A stretch of 64,000 bases of DNA. It comes from Synechococcus sp. LA31. Lineage in GTDB: Bacteria > Cyanobacteriota > Cyanobacteriia > PCC-6307 > Cyanobiaceae. The position numbers were made by a program, and so were the translations under genes. Location: assembly GCF_018502385.1 (NCBI RefSeq), contig NZ_CP075523.1, forward strand, positions 1,426,001-1,490,000, given 5' to 3'. The notes under the pieces are model-generated. The model had not been told where the DNA came from, ran no database searches, and saw only the letters and a list, made by a program, of their open reading frames with translations. Positions 8,759 to 18,270 of the stretch are shown here, in pieces; the first letter of the stretch is position 1, and every line of letters begins with the position of its first letter.

Positions 8759-9884
8759 GCGCCGGCCCTTTGGCCGTGGGCCGGCCGTCTCCCCCTTCTG
8801 CCTGGGCACCATGCGTGCCACCGGTAGCCCCAGCCAGATGGCCGCGGTGCTCGATGCCGCCATCGCTGCCGGCATCAACCACGTGGAAACGGCACCGGCC
8901 TACGGCGCGGCAGAGCTCTACCTGGGGCAGGCCCTCAAGACTCTGGCCGCGCGGGATCCAGGGGTGCACAACCAGCTGGTGATCACCAGCAAAGTGCTAC
9001 CTGGCCTCACGCTCAACGATGGTCAGCAGCAGCTGCGGGCCATTCTGGAACGGCTGGGCCTGCCCCAGCTGCACAACCTGGCGGTACACGGCCTCAACCG
9101 GCCGGAGCACCTGCACTGGGCCCTGGGAGGCCCCGGCGCTGAACTGCTGGCCTGGGCTCTGGGAGAAGGGCTGGTGGGGCAGGTGGGCTTCTCCAGCCAT
9201 GGCAGTAACACCCTGATCGAGCAGGCCCTGGCCAGCGGGCGCTTCAACTTCTGCAGCCTGCATCTGCACCTGCTCGATCCTGCTCGACTACCCATCGCCC
9301 GCGCAGCCCTGGCGAGCGGCATCGGGGTGCTGGCCATCTCCCCGGCCGACAAGGGCGGACGGCTCTATGCGCCCTCGCCGGAGCTGCTGGCCGATTGCGC
9401 TCCGTTTCAACCACTGGAGCTGGCCTACCGCTTCCTGCTGGATCAGGGCATCTCAACGCTGAGCCTCGGTGCCGAACACCCCAGCGATCTGAGCTTTGCT
9501 GCAGCCCTCAGCGGCGTGAGCCCCTGGCTGGAGCCCCAGCACCGGGCAGCACTGCTACGGCTCAGCGCCGCGCGGCAGGAGCGGCTGGGATCTGAGGCCT
9601 GCGGCCAGTGCCGCGCCTGCCTGCCCTGCCCCAGCAGCGTGCCGATTCCAGAGCTGCTGCGGCTGCGCAACCTGGCCATCGGCCATGGAATGACAGCCTT
9701 CACCCAGGAGCGCTACAACCTGATCGGCCGGGCAGGTCACTGGTGGGAAGCGGTCGATGCCAGCGCCTGCCAACGCTGCGGCGACTGCCTGCCCCGCTGC
9801 CCCCACCAGCTGCCGATCCCCGATCTCCTGGCCGACACGCACCAGCGGCTGGCGGCGGCGCCTAGGCGGCGGCTGTGGGGCTAA
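8730..9884 (+). CDS. Aldo/keto reductase with C-terminal 2[4Fe-4S] ferredoxin domain
   Basis: An N-terminal aldo/keto reductase TIM barrel (about 1-280; THVETAPAYG-like start, LGLPQLHNLAVHGL, QVGFSSHG) is followed by two ferredoxin-type clusters, CGQCRACLPC (291-300) and CQRCGDCLPRC (347-357), as in COG1453 proteins. The gene starts at tandem ATGs (8730 and 8733), with a strong GAGGAGG ribosome-binding site seven bases upstream inside the BFN gene; the two genes overlap by 29 bases. The clusters suggest electron input from an iron-sulfur partner rather than, or besides, NADPH. The substrate is unknown. Confidence 0.88.
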   Translation: MMSPPAAPFERRPFGRGPAVSPFCLGTMRATGSPSQMAAVLDAAIAAGINHVETAPAYGAAELYLGQALKTLAARDPGVHNQLVITSKVLPGLTLNDGQQQLRAILERLGLPQLHNLAVHGLNRPEHLHWALGGPGAELLAWALGEGLVGQVGFSSHGSNTLIEQALASGRFNFCSLHLHLLDPARLPIARAALASGIGVLAISPADKGGRLYAPSPELLADCAPFQPLELAYRFLLDQGISTLSLGAEHPSDLSFAAALSGVSPWLEPQHRAALLRLSAARQERLGSEACGQCRACLPCPSSVPIPELLRLRNLAIGHGMTAFTQERYNLIGRAGHWWEAVDASACQRCGDCLPRCPHQLPIPDLLADTHQRLAAAPRRRLWG

Positions 9885-9893
9885 AGCAGCGGA

Positions 9894-10985
9894 TTAGCCA
9901 GCCATCGCCTGATCCCAGAGCTGCTGCTGGCGCTGCTGTTCCGCCGCCGAGAGCAGCGGCAAGCTGCTGCAGCGCGCCAGCACCGGCGCCGGCGGCAGCA
10001 GCAGGGGCCGCAGGCGCTCGGGCCAGCGGGCCAAGGCGGGCTGCAACTGCTCCGCCGGTAGGGGCGGCACCCAGCCGCCCGCCAGCAAACGATCCAACAG
10101 CGGCAGGCTGAGGCCATCGCGGATCCACTCCAGCGGCAGGGGCGCGGCCGCTTGTGGCTGGGCGCCACCGCCGGCAGGGCTCACCCGCAACAGCAGCTGC
10201 CACCACAGCGGTGCACCGGAGGCGGGCAGCACGGCCGCCAGGCGGGGATCGCGCTGCAGCAGCGGAATGGCCCGCTGGCTGGTCACCACCGCGGCATCGG
10301 CATCGCCAGCCTGCAAAAAGCTGAGGCCATGGCGCTCATCGAGGCTGAGCGCCTGAGCGTGCAGGCGCCGCAGCTGCTGGGGCAGGCGCGGATCATCCAG
10401 GGCGTTGGGGCTGGTGCTGGAGAGATCCAACTGGCGCAGCGCCAGATCAATCAGGATGCGAGGGCTGGCGGGCAGCACCAGCCGCTGCTTCAGGCTGGGA
10501 TCGAGCAGCAACGACCAGCCTTCACGGCGGCGACGCAGCAGATCCGGGCGGTTGCGCAGCAGGATCACCCAGGTGCCGAAAGCCCAGGGGAACGCCAGCG
10601 CCGCTGCCGAAGCCGGTGCAAACAAGCGGCTCGGCGCTTGGGCGATGGGATCGAGCAGGGCCAGTAGGTCCGGTGTGTTGACAGGCAGAAGCCGATCGCG
10701 CTGCAATTGACCAACCCAGCCATCCCCAAGGCTGATCAGCGTTGGCTCTAGGGAAGGCTGATCCAGGGCCTGCAACAGAGCCTGGGGGGTATCGAGCAGT
10801 TGGGAGCGCCAGGCGGAGGGGAGGGCCTTTGCCCAGGCGGATGGCAGTGCGCCGCGCACGCTGAGCAACCGGCCGGCGACGCCGCCGCGGCGGCAGCCCG
10901 CAAGAGCGCCTGAGGCGAACACCGCTCCCCCCAGGCCAGCCAGTTGCAGCAGGTAACGGCGCGATAGCAACGGTGCTTGAGCCAT
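9894..10985 (-). CDS. Extracellular solute-binding lipoprotein (polyamine/iron-type), Tat-like signal
   Basis: This is a 363-residue periplasmic-binding-fold protein. From ATG 10985 it opens with SRRYLLQLAGLGGAVF and a lipobox LAGC, so it looks like a twin-arginine-type exported lipoprotein anchored at about C28. Later features such as LAFPWAFGTWVILLRNRPDLL resemble potD/afuA-type binding proteins. No ABC permease or ATPase lies beside it; the nearest co-directional genes are the CobT-like and DUF2232 genes. The transport substrate cannot be read from sequence. It converges on the aldo/keto reductase with a 9-base gap. Confidence 0.75.
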   Translation of the reverse strand: MAQAPLLSRRYLLQLAGLGGAVFASGALAGCRRGGVAGRLLSVRGALPSAWAKALPSAWRSQLLDTPQALLQALDQPSLEPTLISLGDGWVGQLQRDRLLPVNTPDLLALLDPIAQAPSRLFAPASAAALAFPWAFGTWVILLRNRPDLLRRRREGWSLLLDPSLKQRLVLPASPRILIDLALRQLDLSSTSPNALDDPRLPQQLRRLHAQALSLDERHGLSFLQAGDADAAVVTSQRAIPLLQRDPRLAAVLPASGAPLWWQLLLRVSPAGGGAQPQAAAPLPLEWIRDGLSLPLLDRLLAGGWVPPLPAEQLQPALARWPERLRPLLLPPAPVLARCSSLPLLSAAEQQRQQQLWDQAMAG

Positions 10986-10995
10986 GGGCTTGACC

Positions 10996-12126
10996 CTACG
11001 AGGCACCACCCGACGATCGATGCAGCAGCGCGCAGGCCTGATCACAGGCGCCGGCGAGAGCCTCAGGGCTGCGGCCACTCAGCTGCCAGAGCGCCGCCAG
11101 CCCCCCGGCCCCCACCCCTTCCTTCACAAAACCCTGTTCAAACGCCTGCAGCTGCGGCGAGTGGCAGCGGCCAAAGCGCAGCCCTGCTGCAAAGGCCAAG
11201 GGTTCGCAGTCCCAGCGGCGCTGCAGCAGCTGCAGAAGCGCCGCGAGATCGCTGCTGGGCTCGGCCGCCACCCAGGCGGTGGTGGCGATGGCTACGCGAC
11301 TGGCCAGTAGGGGACGCTCCGCCACAGCGGTGAGCTCCAGGACCAGAGCCAACACCGCCGCCATCTGGCTGCCGCCCGCCAGCAGCACCGGCAAGCCCGC
11401 CAGGGCGGCAGCCTGCACCAGCCCGACCGCCAGCGGTTGCATCGGATCTCCCACGGCGGCCAGCACCGCCGCTGCGCTGGCCGGCTCCCGCAGCTGCGCG
11501 GCCGCCAGGCCGCAGCGCACCAGCTCAGCCTTAAGGGCATGGGCGGGCTCGCGCAGGCTGCCGCTCACCAAGCCAGCCACCTCAAGACCCAGGCCCTGCA
11601 GCACCGCCTGGGCGGTGCTGGTGCCACCCGGCACGCACTCAGCCAGCAGCAGCGGCTGCGCCCGCCGCGCCAGCTGCCGCCCCCAGCGCCGCCCCAGGGC
11701 TAGGAGCTTCTGCACCTGCGCCACAGGCATGGCCTGGCCCGTGCTCAGGCAACGAGCAGGCTGCAAGCCGAGCTGCAGATGGGGCACCGCCGGCGGCACC
11801 GCTGCGCCCGCATCCACCACCAGGGGCTGCAGGCCCAGCTGTTCCACCACCACGCGGGCGATCAGAGCCGGACTCACCCCGGCCGGCAGGGGCGGCAGGG
11901 CATGGGGCCGGGGCAGCGAAGGCCCGAGCAGCAACAGCTCCGCATCGGCAGCGGCGGTGAGGCGACGGCTCTCCGGCGTAGCACCGGCGGCCGAGATGCC
12001 AGGCACTGCGGCGGTTTCGGTGCCCGCCAAGAGCAGCAGCACGCGCGTGGCCTCCGCCGAAGCTGCGAGCTGGCTGCACCAGTGCTCGGCCTGGCGGGGG
12101 TCTCCGCTGAGGCGTTGGAGCGTCAA
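10996..12126 (-). CDS. CobT-like nicotinate-nucleotide phosphoribosyltransferase family protein (TIGR00303 type)
   Basis: It is related to CobT, which activates the lower-ligand base for cobamide assembly. Visible motifs are LLLLAGTETAAVPGISAAG near the N-terminus, LGLQPLVVDAG, LAECVPGGTSTAQAVL, and the catalytic-Glu motif FVKEGVGAGG near the C-terminus, the position of the CobT general base. I choose a TTG at 12126 overlapping the DUF2232 stop (TTGA), because the homologous region begins there. The ATG at 12204 would add 26 low-complexity Ala/Pro residues and an 82-base overlap. Picocyanobacteria make pseudocobalamin (adenine lower ligand); a role in that is inference. Confidence 0.8.
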   Translation of the reverse strand: MTLQRLSGDPRQAEHWCSQLAASAEATRVLLLLAGTETAAVPGISAAGATPESRRLTAAADAELLLLGPSLPRPHALPPLPAGVSPALIARVVVEQLGLQPLVVDAGAAVPPAVPHLQLGLQPARCLSTGQAMPVAQVQKLLALGRRWGRQLARRAQPLLLAECVPGGTSTAQAVLQGLGLEVAGLVSGSLREPAHALKAELVRCGLAAAQLREPASAAAVLAAVGDPMQPLAVGLVQAAALAGLPVLLAGGSQMAAVLALVLELTAVAERPLLASRVAIATTAWVAAEPSSDLAALLQLLQRRWDCEPLAFAAGLRFGRCHSPQLQAFEQGFVKEGVGAGGLAALWQLSGRSPEALAGACDQACALLHRSSGGAS

Positions 12127-12761
12127 AGGGGATCGAGGGCCAGCAGGGGCCGCAGCAGCGGCGGTGGCGGGGTGATCGGGCTGCGCAGCCGCGGAAAGAT
12201 CCACAGGGCCACCGCGTGCAGGGCCAACACGTAGATCAGGTTTTGCAGCAGCACCAGCCCCAGGGCCAACAGCTGCACCTGCAACAGATCCGGGCCGCCG
12301 CCCAGCTGCAACAGCCCGCTGAGCCGCTCGAGCAGCTGCGCCGCCGCCGTGGTGATCACCACCCAGAGGTTTTCACCCAGCAGCAACGAGAGCACCGCCA
12401 CCCGCACCAGAAAACCAGCGGCGCCAATGAACACGCCCACCCCCCAGCTGAGCCACCAGCTGAAGCGGCGCCGCCAGCACCATCCCAACCAAAGGGCCAG
12501 AAAGCCATAGGGGAACAGCACCAGCGGGCCGCGGATCGGGCCCATCAAGGCCACCAGCAACATCGCCGTCACGGTGACGCCTTCCACGGCGCAGCGACCG
12601 TTATGACGCAACTGCAGCAACGCCAGGGGCAGGGGCAAGGCCAGCCGGAACAGCGCACCGCCCACGGGCAGGTAGTAGAGACCCACCCAGAGCAAGGCCG
12701 TGGCGGCAGCCAGATAGGCCGTGGCGGTGAGCTGATGGGCCTGGCGGCGGCTGAGGCTCAT
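12123..12761 (-). CDS. DUF2232 family membrane protein
   Basis: This 212-residue integral membrane protein has about six helices and an YybS/DUF2232-like architecture. Features seen include an N-terminal SRRQAHQLTATAYLAAA, a conserved GPLVLFPYGFLALWLGWCW loop and a helix over LLALGLVLLQNLIYVLALH. It overlaps the lipoprotein gene upstream (ATGA, 4 bases) and the CobT-like gene downstream, which places it inside a tightly coupled topA-lipoprotein-DUF2232-CobT run. Some related proteins act as S-components of energy-coupling transporters, but no such partner is visible here. Confidence 0.75.
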   Translation of the reverse strand: MSLSRRQAHQLTATAYLAAATALLWVGLYYLPVGGALFRLALPLPLALLQLRHNGRCAVEGVTVTAMLLVALMGPIRGPLVLFPYGFLALWLGWCWRRRFSWWLSWGVGVFIGAAGFLVRVAVLSLLLGENLWVVITTAAAQLLERLSGLLQLGGGPDLLQVQLLALGLVLLQNLIYVLALHAVALWIFPRLRSPITPPPPLLRPLLALDPL

Positions 12762-13180
12762 CGGGCGGGGGGCGCCGGGGTGCGCACAGGGGCCGCCGGT
12801 GCATCCGCGGCGGCGGGCACGCGCTCGATCGTTTCCACCTCAAAGGCCACGCCCGCCTGACGCAGGGCATCGGTCACGGCTTCAGCGGGGGAGGAAGGAT
12901 CGGCCGCTGGCAACTTGATGGTGACGCGGTAGGGAGCCGGTGCACTCGGGGCCACCGGCGGGGCAGGTTTCTTGGCGGGTTCAGGAGCAGGCTCCGGCTT
13001 GGCCTCAGGGGCAGCAGCCGGTGGCTGAGCGGCAGGCTTGGCCGTGGTGGCAGCCGGCGCCTCCGGAGCAGCGGGCGGCTGGGAAAAGCTGCGCGACAGC
13101 TGATCGCCAAAGGGGGTGCCGCTGCAGCCGGCCAAGGCCGAGGCCAGCAGCAGTGAGGGAAGGGGCCGCAGCCGCTGCAT
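12758..13180 (-). CDS. Putative Pro/Ala-rich lipoprotein
   Basis: This 140-residue protein has an N-terminal signal with a lipobox (LLLASALAGCSG, lipid-modified C19). A long Pro/Ala/Glu/Lys-rich linker spans about residues 35-85. A short folded segment follows, PYRVTIKLPAADPSSPAEAVTDALRQAGVAFEVETIERV in part (85-125), with the look of a small alpha/beta domain, and then a Pro/Ala tail. It lies between topA and the DUF2232 gene with ATGA overlaps on both sides. I do not recognise the family; an envelope location is the only confident inference. Confidence 0.7.
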   Translation of the reverse strand: MQRLRPLPSLLLASALAGCSGTPFGDQLSRSFSQPPAAPEAPAATTAKPAAQPPAAAPEAKPEPAPEPAKKPAPPVAPSAPAPYRVTIKLPAADPSSPAEAVTDALRQAGVAFEVETIERVPAAADAPAAPVRTPAPPAR

Positions 13181-15894
13181 CAGCTGTCGGCGGCGCGGAT
13201 CACCCGCACGGCACTGGCCCGCAAGCGGCCCGTTTTGGTGGTGGCCGGGGCCTTCTTCGCAGCCGGTTTCTTGGCGGCTGGCTTCTTGGCCGCTGCGGTG
13301 CCTGCAGCCTTGCGGCCCTTGCCCTTGCCGGTGGCAGCCTTGGCCGCCAGCAGCTCCACCGCCTGCTCGAGGGTGATCGTGTCGGCGGTGGTGCCCTCCG
13401 GCAGGGAGGCATTCACCTTGCCCTGCTTCACGTAGAGGCCGTAGGGGCCATCAAACAGCTGGATCGCCTCATCGGCGCCCTCAGGCGTGCCGATGTCCTT
13501 GAGGGCGGTGCGGCCACCACGGCCGCGTTTGGGCTGCGCCAACAGCTCGATCGCCCGCGACAGGCCCACCATCAGCACATCGTCTTCGGCCTTGAGCGAG
13601 CGGTAGTCCTTCTCGCCTTTGCCCTTGTGGTGCACCACATAAGGGCCAAAGCGGCCTAGGCCGGCTTCGATCTTGCCGCCCTCGGGATGTTCGCCCAGGT
13701 GGCGCGGCAAGCGCAGCAAACCCAGAGCGTCTTCGAGGCTCAGCTCTTCCGGCTTGGTGCCCTTGGGCAGCGAAGCGCGCTTCGGTTTGGGGTTGTCGTC
13801 GCTGACCTGCCCTCGCTGCACGTAGGGGCCGTATTGGCCAAACAGCAGATACACCAGATCGCCGGTTTCCGGGTCTTCACCCAGGGATTCCGGACCATCG
13901 GCCTTTTGCTTGAGGATGAGCTCAGCTTTCTCGGCATCGAGATCGGCTGGGGTGATCTCGTTGGGCAGGGTGGCCTTGAGCAGTTCCTCGGTGCCGTCGT
14001 CGGCAACGCGTTTGGTTTCCAAGTAGGCACCGAAGCGTCCGATGCGCACCACACAGGGCAGGCCCTCGAGCGCAATGGTGCGCGACGCGGTTGGGTCGAT
14101 GTCGCCCTCGCGCTGCTGCACCTGGGTTTCCAGCCCTGTGTCGCCCTTGAAAAAGCTCTCCAGGTAGGGCAGCCACTGCACCTGGCCGTGGGAGATCTCA
14201 TCGAGGGTGTTCTCCATCCGAGCGGTGAAGCTCGTATCCACCAGATCGGGGAAGTGCTCCTCCAGCAGGGCCGTCACCGCAAACGCCGTAAAGCTGGGGG
14301 TGAGGGCGTTGTTCTGGAGGGTGGCGTAACCGCGATCCACGATCGTGCCGATGATCGAGGCGTAGGTGGAGGGGCGGCCGATGCCTTCCTTCTCCAGCAT
14401 CTTCACCAAGGCCGCTTCGCTGTATCGCGCCGGCGGCTGGGTTTGGTGGCCAAGGGCCTCTACACCCTTGCAGGCCGGGCTATCGCCGGTTTTCAGCGAT
14501 GGCAGCAGCACTTCCTGGCCCTCGAGAGCCGCATCGGGATCGTCGCTGCCCTCCACGTAGGCACGGAAGAAACCCGGGAAATCAATGCGCTTGCCGGTGG
14601 CACGGAATGCAGCCGTGCCCAAAGCGCCACCATCGGCCTCCAGATCCACGCTCAACATCGTGAGCTTGGCGTCGGCCATCTGCGAAGCCACCGTGCGCTT
14701 CCAGATCAGCTCATAGAGCGCCAGATCGCGGCCATCGAGGCCGGTGGCGGAAGGGTCGCGGAAGCTCTCGCCAGCCGGGCGGATGGCCTCGTGCGCCTCC
14801 TGTGCATTGCGGGCCTTGGTGGAGAACTGCCGTACTGAAGGGCTCAGATACTCCTTGCCGTATTTGTCGCCTACGCAGCTGCGGGCGGCGTTGATGGCCT
14901 GATCGCTGAGATGCACCGAATCGGTGCGCATGTAGGTGATGAAGCCGCGCTCGTAGAGCCCCTGGGCCGTGCGCATGGTTTCGCGGGCCGAGAGGCGCAG
15001 CTTGCGGTTGGCCTCCTGCTGCAGGGTGCTGGTGGTGAAGGGAGCTACCGGCTTGCGGGTGCTGGGCTTCTCCTCCACAGCCGCCACGCGCCAGGGAGCC
15101 GCCAGCACGGCCTCGCGCAGCTGGCGGGCCTCGCTTTCGGCGAGCAAGCGCACCTTGCTGCCGGCCTTGAGGGCACCGGTGGCCTCATCAAAATCAGACC
15201 CACCGGCAATGCGCTCGCCTTTGAGGTGGGTGAGCTTGGCCTCAAAAGCAGCGCTGCCCTGCTGGAGCTGAGCCTTGAGATCCCAGTAGCTACCGCTCTT
15301 GAAGGCACGCCGCGCCCGCTCGCGCTGCACCAGCAGCCGCACCGCCACCGATTGAACCCGCCCGGCGCTGAGGCCCCAGGCCACCTTCTTCCACAGCAGC
15401 GGCGAGAGGGTGTAGCCCACAAGGCGATCCAAGATCCGCCGCGTTTCCTGGGCGTGCACCAGCTCCATATCGAGCTCGCGGGTCTGATCGAGGGCCCGGC
15501 CGATCGCTTCTTTGGTGATCTCATGGAACACCATCCGCTTCACCGGCACCTTGGGGTTGAGCAGCTGCAGCAGGTGCCAGCTGATCGATTCCCCTTCCCG
15601 ATCTTCGTCAGTGGCCAGGAGCAGCTGATCGGCACCCTTGAGGGCGTCTTTGAGTTCCTTCACCACCTTTTTCTTGTCCTTCGGCACCACGTAGAGCGGC
15701 TCGAAGTTGTTGGCGGTGTTCACGCCGAGGTTGGCCCACTTCTCGCCTTTGTGGGCGGCCGGAATCTCGCTGGCGTTGTTGGGCAGGTCACGCACGTGCC
15801 CCATCGAGGCTTCCACCTTGAAGTCCTTGGGAAGGAACCCGCGGATGGTGCGGGCCTTCGTGGGGCTCTCAACGATGACAAGGGTGTGCGCCAC
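13180..15894 (-). CDS. topA: DNA topoisomerase I
   Basis: This type IA topoisomerase relaxes negative supercoils. I start at GTG 15894 ([17 protein letters not shown]); there is no in-frame ATG between the upstream junk and the Toprim domain. That gives 904 residues, normal for cyanobacteria. The order is Toprim (E in VIVESPTKA, acidic DEDREGES), the type IA core with the active-site tyrosine in [10 protein letters not shown], and several topoisomerase C-terminal repeats ([22 protein letters not shown]). The C-terminus ends in an H1-like Lys/Ala/Pro tail ([12 protein letters not shown]). The stop overlaps the next lipoprotein start; the gene is divergent from ndhB. Confidence 0.96.
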   Translation of the reverse strand: MAHTLVIVESPTKARTIRGFLPKDFKVEASMGHVRDLPNNASEIPAAHKGEKWANLGVNTANNFEPLYVVPKDKKKVVKELKDALKGADQLLLATDEDREGESISWHLLQLLNPKVPVKRMVFHEITKEAIGRALDQTRELDMELVHAQETRRILDRLVGYTLSPLLWKKVAWGLSAGRVQSVAVRLLVQRERARRAFKSGSYWDLKAQLQQGSAAFEAKLTHLKGERIAGGSDFDEATGALKAGSKVRLLAESEARQLREAVLAAPWRVAAVEEKPSTRKPVAPFTTSTLQQEANRKLRLSARETMRTAQGLYERGFITYMRTDSVHLSDQAINAARSCVGDKYGKEYLSPSVRQFSTKARNAQEAHEAIRPAGESFRDPSATGLDGRDLALYELIWKRTVASQMADAKLTMLSVDLEADGGALGTAAFRATGKRIDFPGFFRAYVEGSDDPDAALEGQEVLLPSLKTGDSPACKGVEALGHQTQPPARYSEAALVKMLEKEGIGRPSTYASIIGTIVDRGYATLQNNALTPSFTAFAVTALLEEHFPDLVDTSFTARMENTLDEISHGQVQWLPYLESFFKGDTGLETQVQQREGDIDPTASRTIALEGLPCVVRIGRFGAYLETKRVADDGTEELLKATLPNEITPADLDAEKAELILKQKADGPESLGEDPETGDLVYLLFGQYGPYVQRGQVSDDNPKPKRASLPKGTKPEELSLEDALGLLRLPRHLGEHPEGGKIEAGLGRFGPYVVHHKGKGEKDYRSLKAEDDVLMVGLSRAIELLAQPKRGRGGRTALKDIGTPEGADEAIQLFDGPYGLYVKQGKVNASLPEGTTADTITLEQAVELLAAKAATGKGKGRKAAGTAAAKKPAAKKPAAKKAPATTKTGRLRASAVRVIRAADS

Positions 15895-15988
15895 AGGCAG
15901 GCGGTAAACCGCTTCCCTCTTTATCGCACCGCCAGTCAAGCCCTGGGGCGCGGCTACAGTCGCGCCCAACGGGCACCTTGATCCAGCT

Positions 15989-17560
15989 GTGCACTTTCTT
16001 CTGGCCGAGGCCGGTTCAGCAGCAGCGCCTGCAGTGAGCGCGATCACCTCGCTGCAACTCAATGCCGGCGCTGTGGCACCCGAAGGCGCGGTGCTGCTGG
16101 CAATGCTGGCTTGCTTGCTGGTGGATTTGGCCGGCGAGAAAGCCGCCTCCCGCTGGGTGCCCGTGTTTTCTTACATCGGTCTGGGCAGTGCTCTAGGCCT
16201 GTTGGCGCTGCAGTGGAATGCATCGCCGCTTGAGCCGGCCTTCCTCGGTTCCTTCCTGGCCGACAACCTGGCCATCGCCTTCCGCGCCGTGGTGGCCGCT
16301 TCCACACTGCTGTCGCTGCTGATCAGCTGGCGCTACGTGGAGCAGGCCGGCACACCGGTGGGCGAATACGCCTCGATCCTTCTGGCGGCAACGCTCGGGG
16401 CCATGCTGCTTTGCGGCTCCACCGACCTGGTGAGCGTGTTCGTGTCGCTGGAAACCCTTTCCGTGGCGAGCTATCTGCTCTCCGGCTACATGAAGCGCGA
16501 CGCGCGCAGTTCGGAAGCGGCGCTGAAATATTTGCTGGTGGGCTCAGCTGCGGCAGCTGTGTTTCTTTACGGCGCTTCACTGCTTTATGGCCTCACCGGC
16601 GGCAGCACCAGCCTTGAAGCGGTGGGAATCGCCCTACAAACCAGTGCATCGCCCGTGGCCGCACTGGCCCTGGTGTTCGTGCTTTCCACCGTGGCCTTCA
16701 AAATTGCCGCAGTGCCCTTCCACCAGTGGACCCCGGATGTGTACGAGGGCTCTCCCACTCCGGTGGTGGCCTTCCTCTCGGTGGGCTCAAAAGCGGCAGG
16801 ATTTGCCCTGGCCCTGCGCATCCTGGTGGGTTGTTTTGAGCCGTTTGAAGCGCAGTGGAAGCTCCTCTTCACCGTGCTGGCGATCTTGAGCATGGTGCTG
16901 GGCAATGTGGTGGCCCTGGCCCAAACATCGATGAAGCGGATGCTGGCCTACAGCTCCATCGGCCAGGCGGGCTTCGTGATGATCGGCTTGGTGTGCGGCA
17001 CCGAAGACGGCTACGCCGCCATGGTGCTCTATATGGCGGCCTACCTGTTCATGAACCTGGGGGCCTTCGCGTGCATCATCTTGTTCTCGCTACGCACCGG
17101 CAGCGACCGCATCAGTGATTACGCAGGCCTCTACCAAAAGGATCCGCTGATCACCCTTGGCCTGAGCCTCTGCCTGCTGTCGCTGGGCGGCATCCCACCG
17201 ATGCTGGGCTTCTTCGGCAAAATTTATCTTTTCTTCGCAGGCTGGGCCGATGGCCAATACCTGCTGGTGGTGGTGGGTCTGCTCACCTCGGTGGTGTCGA
17301 TCTACTACTACATCTCGGTGATCAAGATGATGGTGGTGAAGGAGCCGCAGGAAGCCTCTGAAGTGGTGAAGGCTTATCCAGAACTCAGCTGGAATGTGGC
17401 GGGTCTTCAGCCGCTGCGCGCCGCCCTGATCTCCTGCGTGGTGGTAACTGCGGTGGGCGGCATCCTCTCCAACCCCTTGTTCGGTTGGGCCAATGGTGCT
17501 GTCGCCGGCACGCCGATGCTGCAGAAAGCCCTGGCGGCCTCAGGGCTGCCGATCGGCTGA
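15989..17560 (+). CDS. ndhB: NAD(P)H-quinone oxidoreductase subunit 2 (NDH-1 subunit N)
   Basis: This is a proton-pumping membrane subunit of the thylakoid NDH-1 complex used in cyclic electron flow, respiration and CO2 uptake. The 523-residue protein (GTG start at 15989) has fourteen or so helices. Cyanobacterial NdhB features are visible: [63 protein letters not shown] and [15 protein letters not shown]. The region before about residue 30 is variable and the exact start is uncertain. The stop overlaps the next ATPase gene (TGATG). Confidence 0.96.
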   Translation: MHFLLAEAGSAAAPAVSAITSLQLNAGAVAPEGAVLLAMLACLLVDLAGEKAASRWVPVFSYIGLGSALGLLALQWNASPLEPAFLGSFLADNLAIAFRAVVAASTLLSLLISWRYVEQAGTPVGEYASILLAATLGAMLLCGSTDLVSVFVSLETLSVASYLLSGYMKRDARSSEAALKYLLVGSAAAAVFLYGASLLYGLTGGSTSLEAVGIALQTSASPVAALALVFVLSTVAFKIAAVPFHQWTPDVYEGSPTPVVAFLSVGSKAAGFALALRILVGCFEPFEAQWKLLFTVLAILSMVLGNVVALAQTSMKRMLAYSSIGQAGFVMIGLVCGTEDGYAAMVLYMAAYLFMNLGAFACIILFSLRTGSDRISDYAGLYQKDPLITLGLSLCLLSLGGIPPMLGFFGKIYLFFAGWADGQYLLVVVGLLTSVVSIYYYISVIKMMVVKEPQEASEVVKAYPELSWNVAGLQPLRAALISCVVVTAVGGILSNPLFGWANGAVAGTPMLQKALAASGLPIG

Positions 17561-18270
17561 TGAGCAGCAGCACGGCGCCGCTTGTGGCGGAGCTGGACCA
17601 CATCCGCAAGGTGTACGGAAGCGGCGACACCGCGGTAGCCGCCCTGGATGATCTCTGCATGAACGTGCGCCGCGGCGAATATCTGGCGGTGATGGGCACG
17701 TCTGGCTCGGGCAAGAGCACGGCGATGAACATCATGGGCTGCCTGGATCGCCCCAGCAGCGGCAGCTACCGGCTCAATGGCACGGCTGTGGAACACCTCA
17801 GCGACGACCAACTGGCAGATCTGCGCAACCGCGAGCTCGGCTTCGTGTTTCAGCAATTCCACCTACTCCAAGAGCTCACGGCCTTGGACAATGTGATGCT
17901 GCCGATGGTTTATGCGGGAGTTCCAGCCGAGCGGCGGCGTGAACTGGGCATTGCCGCCCTGCAGCGGGTGGGCCTTGGTGAACGGCTCAACAACAAACCC
18001 AACCAACTCTCCGGCGGCCAGCAGCAACGGGTGGCCGTGGCCCGAGCGATTATCAACAACCCCAATCTGCTGCTCGCCGATGAACCCACCGGCGCCCTCG
18101 ATTCCCGCACCACCAAAGAGGTGCTGGATCTGTTTGATGAGCTCCACCGCGAACAGGGGATGACGATCCTGCTGGTCACCCACGAACACGACGTAGCGGC
18201 CCGGGCCGAGCGCATCGTGCACTTTCACGATGGACGGCTAGTAGACAGCGGTGCCGGCTCGCAGGATTAG
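17560..18270 (+). CDS. ABC transporter ATP-binding protein, MacB/LolD/DevA type
   Basis: This is a 236-residue ATPase with Walker A MGTSGSGKS, the Q-loop FVFQQFHLLQELTALDNV, the signature LSGGQQQRVAVARAI, Walker B LLLADEPTGALDS and the H-loop LLVTHEHD. It belongs to the MacB/LolD/DevA subfamily, whose partners are FtsX-like permeases. I start at ATG 17560, overlapping the ndhB stop by one base (TGATG); the longer frame from 17485 is inside ndhB. No permease or membrane-fusion gene lies beside it, so it is an orphan in this window. Confidence 0.92.
   Translation: MSSSTAPLVAELDHIRKVYGSGDTAVAALDDLCMNVRRGEYLAVMGTSGSGKSTAMNIMGCLDRPSSGSYRLNGTAVEHLSDDQLADLRNRELGFVFQQFHLLQELTALDNVMLPMVYAGVPAERRRELGIAALQRVGLGERLNNKPNQLSGGQQQRVAVARAIINNPNLLLADEPTGALDSRTTKEVLDLFDELHREQGMTILLVTHEHDVAARAERIVHFHDGRLVDSGAGSQD

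Noticed and set aside
13260-13340. Repeats in the topA C-terminus considered as a tandem DNA repeat
   Set aside because: They reflect the Lys/Ala/Pro codons of the basic TopA tail, not a DNA-level element.
14911-15981. 356-residue plus-strand frame opposite the topA N-terminus
   Set aside because: Antisense to the Toprim domain of topA, which is unambiguous; composition is that of a shadow.
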